From Trichobilharzia regenti (Eukaryota; Platyhelminthes; Trematoda; Strigeidida; Schistosomatidae): DNA of 64,000 nucleotides. The DNA lies in contig OX235263.1 in the NCBI GenBank assembly GCA_944472135.2, positions 11,949,517-12,013,516 of the forward strand, given 5' to 3'. Under the pieces are notes generated by a model. The model was not told the DNA's origin, did no database searches, and saw nothing but the letters and a program-made list of their open reading frames with translations. Both the position numbers and the translations under genes were made by a program. This document shows positions 44,071 through 55,084 of this stretch, one piece after another. Position 1 is the stretch's first letter; every line of letters begins with the position of its first letter.

Positions 44071-44476
44071 CTACCAAGGAAGGTTTAATGCGATGACGAA
44101 TTGTTTTTGAACGCATAAATGTGGCTTGAACTTTATAATTGCTAGGGCTTCCACAAACTTTAGGATACGCCCCAAACACATTTTACAGATAGGTTTGAAA
44201 GATCTGTTAACATCAATTTTATGTCGTGTCTCTATAATATGTTTCGCAATAGAAGATCTAGGTCTCCTGTTCTCACCGTTAATAGGTTTTGAAGATTCCA
44301 TTTGTTTCTGGAGCCATTTAGGAATATGCTCTGAAGCCCTTACTTGCAGAGATCGATGAGTCCTCGCTGTGTGCATGTGTGTCCACACCTACATTCAAAT
44401 TGGTAAATACAGTGGGATGTGACGTCATTTTTCGCATGTTCGAAGGGCTTAGATAGATATAATGGCTTTACATTCT
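44071..44476 (-). pseudogene. Penelope-like GIY-YIG C-terminal fragment
   Basis: On the minus strand SSIAKHIIETRHKIDVNRSF, KPICKMCLGRILKFVEALAI and HLCVQKQFVIALNLPW match the end of the GIY-YIG domain at 45120-45345. The N-terminal half lies in the palindrome arm. Confidence 0.75.
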
Positions 44477-44779
44477 CTGAGATTATGATATTAGTTGCAT
44501 AATAAAGAATGTAAAGCCATTATATCTATCTAAGCCCTTCGAACATGCGAAAAATGACGTCACATCCCACTGTATTTACCAATTTGAATGTAGGTGTGGA
44601 CACACATGCACACAGCGAGGACTCATCGATCTCTGCAAGTAAGGGCTTCAGAGCATATTCCTAAATGGCTCCAGAAACAAATGGAATCTTCAAAACCTAT
44701 TAACGGTGAGAACAGGAGACCTAGATCTTCTATTGCGAAACATATTATAGAGACACGACATAAAATTGATGTTAACAGA
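44203..44779. repeat. Perfect palindrome, 274-base arms, 29-base spacer
   Basis: 44203-44476 is the reverse complement of 44506-44779 with no mismatch found by eye; the spacer is 44477-44505. The arms encode part of a Penelope GIY-YIG region. Outside the arms the sequences differ. Confidence 0.9.
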
Positions 44780-44790
44780 ATCTCAAATCT

Positions 44791-45345
44791 ATGAAGACTT
44801 CCGAACAAGTTCAATCCGTTCCAAAGAAAATACTTCTGCTTAATCTAGAATTCAAAGATGTTACTGAAGCAGAAATCCTTCATAAACGTCATTCCAAATC
44901 GCTGAGGAAAACAGACTTCGCCGCGACCCTACAGCTGGCGTTTTCCTGCAAGAAACTGTTCAGCCAGAACGTGAAAGACAAGCTGTCGCATTGGGCCACC
45001 TCAACGTGCATATACCAGTTTACTTGCTCTTGTGAAGCTGAGTACACCGGCAGTTCCATGCGCCGACTTGAAAAACGCGCTCATGAACACTATCCAACCC
45101 GGCTAGTGAAAGGAGACCGTAAGCGTGTATACAGTTCAGTGACAGAACATCTGGTCAATTCAGGACATTCAGCGCCTTTCGAAAAATCCTTCAAAGTAAT
45201 ATACAAGATTCAATCAAACCTATCAAAGGGAGTGAGATTAAGGCATATGGGCATAGCCGAGTCACTAGCTATCCAAAAGCTCAAACCCACGCTTTGTATC
45301 CAAAAGAAATATGTGCAACCCTTGTCCCTGCCATGGCTATCATAA
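44791..45345 (+). CDS. Penelope-like linker and GIY-YIG endonuclease (open)
   Basis: 184 open codons. Residues 1-70 are the linker (KKILLLNLEFKDVTEAEILHK). At about 72-100 CIYQFTCSCEAEYTGSSMRR is the nuclease entry with the Tyr-Thr-Gly core, then KRAHEHYP, SVTEHLVNSGH and FKVIYKI to the C-terminal LCIQKKYVQPLSLPW. RT is absent upstream (palindrome instead), so the frame is a stranded domain, though it has no stop. Confidence 0.8.
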   Translation: MKTSEQVQSVPKKILLLNLEFKDVTEAEILHKRHSKSLRKTDFAATLQLAFSCKKLFSQNVKDKLSHWATSTCIYQFTCSCEAEYTGSSMRRLEKRAHEHYPTRLVKGDRKRVYSSVTEHLVNSGHSAPFEKSFKVIYKIQSNLSKGVRLRHMGIAESLAIQKLKPTLCIQKKYVQPLSLPWLS

Positions 45346-45850
45346 ACAGGTAAATCTTTTAGTAATGACCATCCCATCACCTTTCTTATCTAAACTTCCT
45401 GTTTATTCATGTTATTTTCAAGTATTTCTTAATCCCTGTTTACACTACCATATTTTCATACCCGAACTTCGTGTTTATTTTGTCATTTCACTATTTCTAC
45501 ATATTTAATCCCTGACTGCATAAACAATTATTCATCACATTGGTTTTTTATCCAAACATCCTGTCTATTGTTGTTATTTCTACATTTCTAACCCCGAGTT
45601 GGACAATGTCAATCTCCTTATTAATTATGATGCTACTTTGTTTGAGTTTTATCCGTCCCTCTCCCTGTTTATTATGGCATTCTGATTCCTAATTATAATT
45701 TTTATTAATTTGACCCTTAACCGGAAATCATTATTCTGGAACTTTCCCATCCATCTGATATAAATACACGAATGTACAGCCTAGATGATGCTGACTTCGT
45801 CGAAAAGAAAATTTTCTTCGCTGCAACTGTTTTCTTAAAAATTCAAATCC
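45346..45850 (+). repeat. Penelope 3' region with degenerate tandem repeats
   Basis: Between about 45390 and 45700 a unit of roughly 80 bases recurs three or four times (TTCCTGTTTATT..., then ...TAATCCCTG). AT-rich, no coding sequence. Confidence 0.5.
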
Positions 45851-46689
45851 TCTTGCTTGTATCATGTGCTGTAGATACGTCCGTGCTTAGTTTAGCAAAA
45901 CGGCCATAAATCCACAACAAAAGGAGGGAAGTTTCGCTATAGGACTAGCAACACTCCAATGCTACTGAAACTTTAGAAGAACTGAGAGAAATGATCTCCT
46001 TTTCTCCTTTAGAATCACAAGAAGAATGGGTGAAATCGGCTGATGAAAGCCATCAGGGGATTATGCAGATCAGTATAAGGTGTTCGTTCATTCAGAGGTA
46101 CCTTATGTTAAGAATGAACAATACTACTTGAGAATAAAGCCATTTTTAGATAATCACCTTCGTCTAGATTCATTTGTCTTTGAATAAATTCGTTATTAAA
46201 CTGTACACACTTTATTTGAAAATCACGTCAATTGTATTGATGGTTACATGTAGTCGTTTGACTGGAAACTAAGATAAATTATATTTTAAAAAAAAACTTC
46301 CGTTAAAAAATGATTGTATCTATTGTCGCCATTATACACTTAGACTTTCTGTACTTGTCATTACTGTTCACCAGTGTAGTAAATACATTGTGTCCTACAC
46401 AGTCTATTGTTTGTGCAACAAGTTGTTAAATGTACTCTGACCATTTCTTCTTTTTTTCAATGTAATTTATGCATTTTATTGAAACCTTAGTCGAGTTTTT
46501 TGCACGTAGATTTATTTAAATGTAACAAATATCTAGAAATGTGTGTTATTTTTGAACAATATCTTTCTGAGCATATATATATATATATACAGAAGTATGC
46601 TATAAAACAGCCTTATTGTAATGCTTACCTGCACCAAAGATAGGACTAGACACATTACACTAGTTACGGGTTAGCGTTTAATCAAAACT
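45851..46689. other. No supported gene
   Basis: AT-rich, with a short TA run at 46574-46590. No recognised motif. Confidence 0.5.
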
Positions 46690-48275
46690 ATCCAATATAT
46701 GCCGTATACTGTATATAATGGCAAATCTTCTTCTACCTCGCTTACAAAAGCCGGTGTTCCTCAAGGTGCCGTCCTCTCTCTTTTTCTTTTTTCTCTCCTC
46801 CTACAAGACCTGTCTCATTTAAACGAAACTAACTTTGTCAAATGTGCAGATGATCTGACTGTATCACTGCCTATCACTTCCGAGTCTGACTGCGCCAAAC
46901 TGAATAGCTTTCTGTTGGACATCAGCAAGTGGTCTAAGTCAAATGGCCTTATATTAAACCCTTCCAAACGTTAGGCAGTTCACTTTGCTTTCAAGCATCG
47001 ACGTGACTTACGTGAACTAGTTAGTTCGCATGACGTCTGTAGCATAGATGGCGCTGAAATTGAAATTGAAGCCTTAAATACTGTCAATGACGTCTCATAA
47101 ACCGTTAATGCCCAGCTGTCGATACTCTGGGCCTCACGCTGTCCCTCAAAGATTTTAAGAAACGATTAGTGTTAACGGACGCAAAAACTAGAATACAGAT
47201 TTGCGACTGGAGAATTCTTTATTCTAACACCAACAGATAACCAGAGTTACTGGCATTACAGACTAAGGTTTCTGACAGTTTTTCTATCTTCATTCTGAAC
47301 AGCGACCGATGAGACGATGACTGGTGTATTGAAACCTCCACGAAAATATGGGGAATTTGGGTTTCAGCAAACAACCATGAATCTATCGTTCAATCTTCAA
47401 CTACATTGACAAATACCATGGATTGGTTCCTCTGAACTTTCATGATCATCCCAAATCTTATCAATCGCTAATAAAATGTTTCATCTTACCTTCTGCATTA
47501 AAAAGTTAAGACAATCAGGTATCAACCAACCTTAATTTTGCAATTTTTAAACTCTTGTATTTTACCTATTGTATTCTATCGCTCTCCATTAATCTTTCCT
47601 GGGCCTCTCAAAAAAGACTATATTATATTACGAAGGGTATTAAATGCTGTGAGTAGGGTTTGTGGTTTGCCACTGGGTGAGCTCGCCAATACTATAGTCG
47701 ATAGACACATAAATTCCTGTACAAAATAGCAAAGTCCGTACTGTCAGACCCTCTGCACCCTCTTTATTCACAACTATCCCCTTGCATCTCGTCAGATAGG
47801 GGGAGAAGTCAATATAAGAAGTTATATGCTCGAACCTTTAAGTACAAAAATTCTACAATACCGTATTTAGCCCGTATTTTATGTGATAAAGACACTGTCA
47901 GACGTGAAAAACATAAGTTACTATGTAATTAGCATAGTGAATCGACGCTTTCATCAGTCATCTTTCTGTAATTTTATGGTGTCACCCTTTCTTACGTTTA
48001 ATTATATTTTTGCTGTTTTTTTAGTTGTTATTACTATTATTACTATAACTTTATACTTTATGCATATTTTTCTCCGTATCGCATACTGTAATTTTCTACA
48101 TAGCTGCTATAACAACATTTTATTATTATTATTATGTAATGTTTATTTCTATTTTTATTTTTTTGTCGTTTTTGAGTAAATTAGATGCAATATTGTACCG
48201 AATGCTGAAAATTCCTTGCTATATCATTAGTACTGTTTTTGGATTAAAGCAAAAATTATTATTATTAATACATAG
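46690..48275 (+). mobile_element. Non-LTR family E, RT to 3' end, with a BEL solo LTR
   Basis: GVPQGAVLSLFLFSLLLQDL (motif B), FVKCADDLTVSL (motif C, Asp pair kept), then the thumb and the ILPIVFYRSPLIFPG region (47538-47729). The 3' end is ATGCTGAAAATTCCTTGC, GGATTAAAG and ATT units at about 48245-48270. It starts at motif B, so 5'-truncated. The LTR 47082-47411 splits IEIEALNT from the following TMDWF region. Confidence 0.82.
47082..47411 (-). repeat. BEL/Pao solo LTR with target duplication AATAC
   Basis: 330 bases, TGTCAA and TTGACA ends, flanked by AATAC on both sides. It is more diverged from the other LTRs than 321-678 is. Confidence 0.88.
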
Positions 48276-48284
48276 TCCAGCGAG

Positions 48285-48450
48285 AGGTTAATCGCGATCC
48301 CGGATAGCTCAGTGATAACGTCTCTGACTGCAGCTCTCACTTAGTGAAGCGGGTTCAAATCTTAGAAGGGACAGGAGTTCCTTCGAGATTGCAAATACTC
48401 CTTGGTGACTGGTGAGTGCTAACTATCATGAAATCTGGGTCAAATGCTTC
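48285..48450 (+). mobile_element. tRNA-headed SINE, third type
   Basis: A box GGATAGCTCAGTGATAACG, B box GGGTTCAAATCTT, then GGAGTTCCTTCGAG and CTTGGTGACTGGTGAGTGCTAA, which also occurs (reversed) at 56490-56560. Confidence 0.65.
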
Positions 48451-49330
48451 CTGCTGATTGCCTCCAACCAGAAATCAACTTCGTCAAATACGCTGATGAC
48501 CTAACTGTTTCGTTGTTTGTTTCGTCTCAATCTAACTGTTCCAGACTGAACAGCTTTTTGTTGGTTATCAGCCAGTCAGCTGTCTGAACTAAACGGTCCC
48601 GCCTTAAATTTATCTAAATGTGAGACGGTTAACTTCCCCTTAGGCATAAATGTGAATTACAAGAACTTTTCCGTTCACAAAATGTTTTTAGAATAGAAGG
48701 CATTGAGATAGAAACTAAGTTAAGCGTAAAATACCTTGGAATAGTTAGATCCTCTGAGCTTTCTTCATCATCTTCCTATATCTTGTCAATTGCTAAGAAG
48801 ATGCTCCGTCTAATCTACTACACTGGGGAAGTTAAGGTGACCTGGAATCACTCAACCTTCAATTTTGTAGTTTGTTAACTACTGCATCTTACATATTTGA
48901 CTTTAATGCTTCGTTTCAGTCTTTCGTGGGCTGCTCTAAAACGACCATGTCATATTGCTCAGGGTATTAAAGGGAAAGTGGTGTGTCACTAAGTCAGCTT
49001 GTTACTACTGTGGTCGATAGACACATGAACTGAACTCATGTGAGGAATGGTCCAAATTCATATTGTCTGACCATCTACACGCCCTCGAATCTCAACTCTC
49101 CGTTTGTGTCTCATCAACTAGGGCTAGAAATCATTACAAAAGATTATATGAAGTACAGAAACTCAGTGATACTATATTTGACCCTTGTCCTACATGAGAG
49201 ACATAGTGTTAAACGAGGAAGCTACAACTTACTGCGTTATAAGGAAAAAAAGTAAGCTCTTTTAATCTCCCCTATTTGTAACTTATGGGGTGACATTGTT
49301 TCAATTAATTTATAATTTTAGCTATTAAAA
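48451..49330 (+). pseudogene. Family E RT fragment, strongly decayed
   Basis: INFVKYADDLTVSLFVSSQS (motif C), LNSFLLVIS, then VKYLGIVRSSELS and AKKMLRLIYYT, with stops throughout. Older than 46690-48275. 49261-49330 is AT-rich UTR-like sequence. Confidence 0.7.
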
Positions 49331-49394
49331 TGATTAATATCACTATTATTTTAATGAACGAAATATTCCCAAATTAAGTCATAAGAAAAAGGCA

Positions 49395-50245
49395 CAAAAA
49401 GTGAAGAAAATTTTCTTTTCGAGGATTCATTTTTATAAGCTGTACAATCGTAATTATAATTAACACAGAAATCTTTAGACCAATCAGATACTGGTAAACT
49501 TTGTCCACAAAAAGTGTATTGCATAATGTAAGGTGTAACCTAGAAGGGATGACTGATTGTAAGTTAGAAAAGAGGCAGAAGTTGACATGATGTAATAAGT
49601 GTGAGATAATGACGAATCAATAAGCTCGTGTAGAATGGACAGGAACTAGCGGAGAGACGATAGAGTTTTTATATTAAATCTGTATGAAGAGGCAATGTTA
49701 TTAATAATAGTGCTCGATGTCCGGAGATCACAAGGTGTTCGAGGATAGAGCTGCTGCTATTCTTCTTTTCTCCTCTAGCTAACCAAGCTGGACAGTGTTC
49801 TAGAGTACGTTTGTGGACTTTGCTCCACACGAGCAGGTAAACTGATAAATATACATTAAAGTGGACAAAAGCAGTGTCTTGTCCTTATCGTTAGACTGGA
49901 TTAACTGCCTGCAAGGGAATGTGATACGTAGGGTAGCTGTTGGAAATGTCTTCAGGTTTCTGAGAATTTCCGCTGAGATGTCACCTTTGAATACTAGGTT
50001 CATGAAGAGAGTCTTGTTAGGAACCATTGCTATGTCTGACACCGGAGGCTCCTCCTTCATGTTTTTGTCGATAAATCTTGGTGGATACCCGTTCGCTAGT
50101 ATGGTTTCACTTAATAAATTTAATTCTTTCTCTACTATGTCTTCTGAGCAGATTTTTCTAATCCTTGAACATAATGTACGTATGAGGTTTCGCTTTCGGA
50201 TCAGTTGGGACGGATCTCTGGAAGTTGATAAACTGTCCACTGCAT
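49395..50245 (-). pseudogene. Penelope-like fragment (linker and GIY-YIG start)
   Basis: 49800-50240 (minus): LIRTLCSRIRKICSEDIVEK, ANGYPPRFIDKNM, PNKTLFMNLVFKGDISAEI and LMYIYQFTCSCGAKST, the linker and entry to the GIY-YIG domain. The nuclease core (49400-49800) is shattered. Confidence 0.78.
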
Positions 50246-50249
50246 GATG

Positions 50250-50500
50250 GCTTGGGATATAATTTTTTATTTTATTTTTGTTTTATTATTTTACAGTGTT
50301 TTGTTTTTGCATTTTTGACTTTATCATCACTGCAAATACCGAAGAAACTGCCATTATCAATCCTGTAATATTATTTCTTATATAGGTTTTTACTGTTGTC
50401 GAGTAGATTAGATGCAATACTCTACCAAATGCTGAAAATTCCACATTGTACCACATTAAGTAATGTTTTCGAATAAAGCAAATCACTATTATTATTATTA
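50250..50500 (+). repeat. Family E 3' end with ATT tail
   Basis: ATGCTGAAAATTCCACATTG, TACCACATTAAG, CGAATAAAG and ATT units; matches 48170-48270. Confidence 0.7.
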
Positions 50501-50790
50501 TGAATATTAGTATTCCAAGGCTTCCATGTAAGGCTTCAACAGCACATATCCACTTTGTCCTATTCTCTGAGATGCTTTACACCCGGCCCCACAACTGCTC
50601 ATCATCTCTGATCTCCTTCTTACACGATCTCGTCCAAGTCACCCTCAGACGCCCTACTCGTCGTTTTCCATTCAAGTTACACTTGAGAGTATGTCTGGCA
50701 CACAATTTTACCCCGATCCGTCTCCATTTTCCTTGGGATATTTGTTGAGCAATAGGTTTCTGGTTGGTTTCTTCCTATTTAACTGACTAA
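50501..50790 (-). repeat. SR2-like 3' fragment
   Basis: CTTACACGATCTCGTCCAAG, CACCCTCAGACGCC and AATAGGTTTCTGGTTGG are the reverse of the SR2 C-terminal and 3' region (compare 52935-53330 and 56140-56400). Confidence 0.65.
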
Positions 50791-51620
50791 GTGAATGTTT
50801 TCAACATAGAACTACTTTGCACAGACGTGCAGCAGCTCAAGTCGCCACACTCCCTCCATGTAGCACACAAAACAAGAGAGGAAAGTGGAACAAATGCATA
50901 ATAGAAATAGTAAATAGGGATTTGAGGCAAATGAATAGTAATAACGAAGAAAAATGTAGTTTCAGTGGAAATTAAAAGTTTCAAGGAGTGGATGCATCTG
51001 TGTCACTGAAAACCAATCGTTTCCAGCCATTAGTATTTACGGTCCCGAGGACCCTAACCAGTCAGGAAGTCTACACCTTCCTACGTGACCGGCTTAAACT
51101 AAATGTTGTGGATTTCATTGACTGGTGTCATGTTTTGGATTGACCACCACTGGCTGTCTCTTTTCTAGCCTGACCCTATGTCAGCCAACATCGCCCATTG
51201 TCGAGGAAGGCGATGGTTGGCTAGGCATAAGTAGCACATGTCCTGACCATCTAAGTCAATGTAACTTCACAGCCTTGTCGATTGATTTCCCCTACTTACC
51301 AAGCACTCGATGCCTAACCTCAATATTGGTTACCCGATTATACCAATTCACACGGGAGATAGAACGCAGGCACTTATGATCAAAGAGAGCTTGCCAGGTT
51401 TTTCATGTCTTCCACTTTCAATGTCCATGTTTGACTCACAGCCATAAAGTAGGACAGAGCGGACACCCACCCTTCGGTCGATAGTCAGCCAGATATCAAA
51501 TCTACTAAACCAGAGGTGGCGTAAACTGGTATATGTGAAACGAGACTTCAGTATCCCTGCTGAAATTTCGTCAGCGATCAACCCATTGCTTCCTAGAGTG
51601 TCTTTCTGCTAATCCTTTCT
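50791..51620 (-). pseudogene. Family D RT C-terminal fragment (minus)
   Basis: Reversed copy of the family D C-terminal region: 51348-51581 gives ADEISAGILKSRFTYTSLRH...LLYGCES, then toward 50800 the SGHVL.MPS and GRDRK...TGWGP counterparts. Many frame breaks. Confidence 0.7.
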
Positions 51621-51849
51621 GGTCATGTGACCTTCAGTATGAAACTAGAGTCAAATTTTGGTAAAGGTCTACAACAGGCTGTTGGAAATGCTTTTCGAGA
51701 CGCGCTAAGTTGAGATTCTTTTATTTATTGGACTACATAGTTGGATGTCATAAAGCCTTACCATGAGATGTATGAAGAAATGAACATGGGACTTTTCGTT
51801 AGCTTTATTCCTCTTCAATACAAAAGATAGCTGATAAGTACACTCAGCT

Positions 51850-52205
51850 ACATCGTCAGGTCTATATGTTCAGAAGATGCATTTGAAGATAAGCTTAAGA
51901 TTGTGTACGATACTTTATTTGAAAATGATTACCCTGAAAAGTTCATAATTTAAAAAATATCAGTGAAATTTGAAAAGAAATATTTCAAATCAGTAAATAG
52001 CAAACGTCTATATGTGTGGTCGCCATTCAAAATTGACATACCATGTGAAGTAATGACCAATAGGTTAAGGAATTCACTTCAAGGAACATTTAACGCCAGG
52101 AAGCTGAAGCTCATATTTTTCAAACAACCAAGTGTGATTCTTCAAATAAAAGAAGAAATAACCAGGCTAACCACTTCTTGTTGTTGTTGTCAGTCTGGCT
52201 GGTCT
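51850..52205 (+). pseudogene. Penelope-like linker fragment
   Basis: DTLFENDYPEKFII then KKYFKSVNSKRLYVWSPFK and NRLRNSLQGTFNARKLKLIF parallel the linker before the GIY-YIG domain in the other Penelope pieces. No nuclease core follows; a SINE begins instead. Confidence 0.65.
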
Positions 52206-52214
52206 TATGATTTT

Positions 52215-52470
52215 ATTTATTTATTTTTTATTCCTTTAGGTTCCCAATGGAACATAGGCCTTAGAGCTAGAGCCTTGAAGTTTCAGTAGCAGTAGAGATT
52301 ATTTTTACGGGATGGGTTTGCTAGCCTCATGCTCAACCTTCCATTCTCACCAGCTTTATTTCTGGCTTAGCGAGGTAAAGGAGTGCGTTGGAGGCTGGGG
52401 ATCGAACTCCGAACCACCTAGGTGGTTGGCAAGAATTTTACCGATGTGCCACTAATGCCTATGATTCTAT
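52215..52470 (-). mobile_element. tRNA-headed SINE, SR2-tailed type
   Basis: In reverse: a tRNA-like head (GTTCGATCCCC at the B box, about 52400), AGTGCG...CCTTTACCTCGCTAAGCC, the CATGAGGCTAGCAA body and a tail AAGGCCTATGTTCCATTGGG. The tail equals the SR2 3' end. Confidence 0.7.
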
Positions 52471-52934
52471 AAAGCCGGTATATATTGCTGATCGATCTAG
52501 GCACTGAGCTTTTCATGTTTGGGAATGGCTACTAATGTAGTTAAATAAAGGCATAGTAAAAAGCGTCATTTGTTCAATATATTAGATCATCTGGTTTAAA
52601 CAGACTATTAAATTAGCAGTGAAGGATCTTTTCTTTTTATCTACTAGGTAGTAAATAAACTGTCAAAGACCTGCAGATACAGAATACTTAGAACAGTAGA
52701 AGCCATTACAATTCACTTAAAATAACCGGAACTCTGTTTACAAAAGAAGCATTTCCGGCCACTATTGGTAACATAGCCTGATATGGAATGTATAAATTCA
52801 TAAATTCTGTATTATTTCATCTAATTTATCTGGCATTCAGTGTGGCATGCAAAACGATTGATCGAAGGAATATTTACTTTTCATTTAAATCTTCACCTCT
52901 AGCTCTACTCTAATATACATATATTATTATGATT
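52471..52934. other. No supported gene
   Basis: AT-rich, no motif. Confidence 0.5.
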
Positions 52935-53330
52935 ATCATTATTGTTCCCTTAGATCCTAGTGGAACATAGGGCTTCAACTGCAAGTCTCCACTTGCTACT
53001 TCTGTCTTCTGCTGTATTTTTCACCTGAATCCATGTTAGTCCATACTCTTTCAACTCTTCCTCACACGATCTCCTCCATGTCACCCTTGCACTGACGTCC
53101 CACTTGCCGCTTCCCTTTCGGGTTCCACTCGAGCAATGGCCTGACGCGCACGCGATATCACCCAGTGGCCTCCTCGGCGAATGTCTATTTCATCTCCACT
53201 TTCTCCTGCATATTTGTTGGGCGATTGGTTCTTGTTTTGTTTGTTCCCATACTTTCTTGTTGGTGATTCTTTCCGGCGATCTGATCTTCAACCTCACCTA
53301 GATTACTAACTCACTAGTTTTCTAGCCAGT
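52935..53330 (-). pseudogene. SR2-like 3' end
   Basis: Starts with GGAACATAGGGCTTC (reverse of the SR2 terminus AAGCCCTATGTTCC) and runs back through the C-terminal coding region to CAATCGCCCAACAAATATGC in reverse, matching 8130-8400. Confidence 0.75.
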
Positions 53331-53501
53331 CTCAAGCCCGGATAAAGAGGGAGACTTGAGGCGTGGTGCTAGCAACTCCACTCCCGTAAAACAACCAAAT
53401 CGCTACAGAAACTTCAACGAATAAATATATTAAAAATTCTAAAAACATAAACAATAACCTTACCTTTCGCTGGAATCGGGGAAGTGAAATGACGCAGGCT
53501 G

Positions 53502-54068
53502 GTGAAAGCCTTTGAGAAACCAGTCAGCCAGCCGATGTGTCTTCTTTCGATGAAAGCAAAAGTAAGGATGGGTACCTGGAATGTTCGCACAATGTACGAA
53601 ACTGGAAAGGCTGCCCAGATGGCCGCTGAAATGAGAAGGTACAGAATAGAAGTGTTAGGAATCTGCGAAAGCAGATGGAACGGAACTGGAAGGTGCCAAC
53701 TACCTACTGGAGAGACAGTAATCTATTCCGGTAACCCAGAGGACAACCACGAGCACACCAAGGCAGCGGCTCTCATGATGTCACCAACAGCAGCCAAAGC
53801 TCTCATTCAATGAGAACCAATCTCCTCCAGGATAATGACAGCCAGGTTCAACTCAAAAGGAAGAAAGCTTACAATCATCCAGTGCTATGCGCCTACAAAC
53901 GTCTCAGAACAAGAAAAGAAGGAGGCGTTCTACAGACAACTACAAACAGTAATGGACAAAGTCCCAAATGGCGATATCAAAATCCTGATGGGCGACATGA
54001 ATGAGAAGCTGGGAGTATACAACACAAGAAGAGAACTCACCATGGGTGATGAGGCCCTCGGTGAATAG
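53502..54068 (+). pseudogene. SR2-like RTE endonuclease, N-terminal two thirds
   Basis: RMGTWNVRTMYETGKAAQ, EVLGICESRWNG (TESRW-type motif with catalytic Glu) and RKLTIIQCYAPTN...KILMGDMNEKLG (GDMN motif). A frameshift lies near 53810. The SDH end of the domain has been lost at the TA tract. Confidence 0.85.
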
Positions 54069-54071
54069 AAT

Positions 54072-54119
<48 letters not shown>

Positions 54120-54281
54120 GTGAAAAATCCTCAACCAAACATTAATAGAGAGAAGACCAGCAGTTCAGCGAAAAGTCTTTTTTGGCGAATTTATTTGTAT
54201 AGCTGTACAATTGCAGAAAAAACCATTCAGTTAGAAGAACCAGAACTATGTATACGAAAGAAAATTATTCAGCCACTTCTA

Positions 54282-54455
54282 CTATCATGTGCGTTGGTGG
54301 TACAGCAGTTAGGACGCTCGCCGAGCATGCACATGGTCCAGGGTTCGATCCCTGGCCACCGACGCACTCCTTTACCTCGCTAAGCCAATAGTAAGACTGG
54401 TAAAATGGAAAGGTTAGGCATGAGGCTAGCAATTCAAAAGTGTAAATAAAAATAA
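54282..54455 (+). mobile_element. tRNA-headed SINE, SR2-tailed type
   Basis: A box GTGGTACAGCAGTTAGGAC, perfect B box GGTTCGATCCC, the CTTTACCTCGCTAAGCC and CATGAGGCTAGCAA body. Its SR2-like 3' end is truncated. Confidence 0.75.
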
Positions 54456-54811
54456 AGATCAAAAATCTACTGTCATGGTAACAACTCTGTTGATTTGGCC
54501 AAACCTTTGCTTGTCTGCTTGATTTGACTTAACTTTTGTTTCTATGCTTATTTTTCTAATTATTTAAATTTCTTGCGTAATTCTGTATGCTATTTTGTTT
54601 CCATGCCCGTACTGAGCACAACTCTTTCATTAAACAATTCATGCTATTGCAAAAGTCCTCTTCTGTAACAACTTATCACATTTGTTCCTACCCTCTTATA
54701 TCAACATCCAATTCTTCTGAACACCTTTTGTATTACGCAACTCCACCAAAAACTTACTATTTTTTTTCGTTTATAAGTATAAAACTTGGGCACTGTGGTA
54801 GAGTATAATTC

Positions 54812-54910
54812 CATTAAAGGTAAGATTTCATTTTGATAAATTGCACAGTGTTCAGTTCATATAACTGTAAACATTGTGCGATTTATCAAAATAAAATCTT
54901 ATCTTTAATG
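54812..54910. repeat. Inverted repeat, 39-base arms
   Basis: 54812-54850 and 54872-54910 pair with few mismatches around a 21-base loop (CATTAAAGGTAAGATTTC against its complement). Confidence 0.7.
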
Positions 54911-55084
54911 TATTTTCGTGTGACATATTTAATGTACACTTACATACAAAACAACCATAACTAATTGCGATTGTGCAGCTATGAAAATGAACTCGCCAAA
55001 AAGAGACTCTTCGCTGAACTACCGGTCTTATCCCTATTAGTATATATATATATATATATGTATATAATTTTCTAATACAATACA

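Larger units (their letters stand above)
54069..55074. other. TA-bounded composite insert inside SR2
   Basis: TA tracts at 54075-54117 and 55040-55066 flank Penelope-like terminal sequences in opposite orientations (54118-54280 plus; about 54950-55039 minus), a SINE (54282-54455) and an inverted repeat (54812-54850 with 54872-54910). Confidence 0.7.

Noticed and set aside
45785..45815. Penelope-type minimal hammerhead, CTAGATGATGCTGACTTCGTCGAAAAG
   Set aside because: An extra A breaks the core (CTAGATGA) and the homologous positions at 49400 and 54160 do not preserve it.
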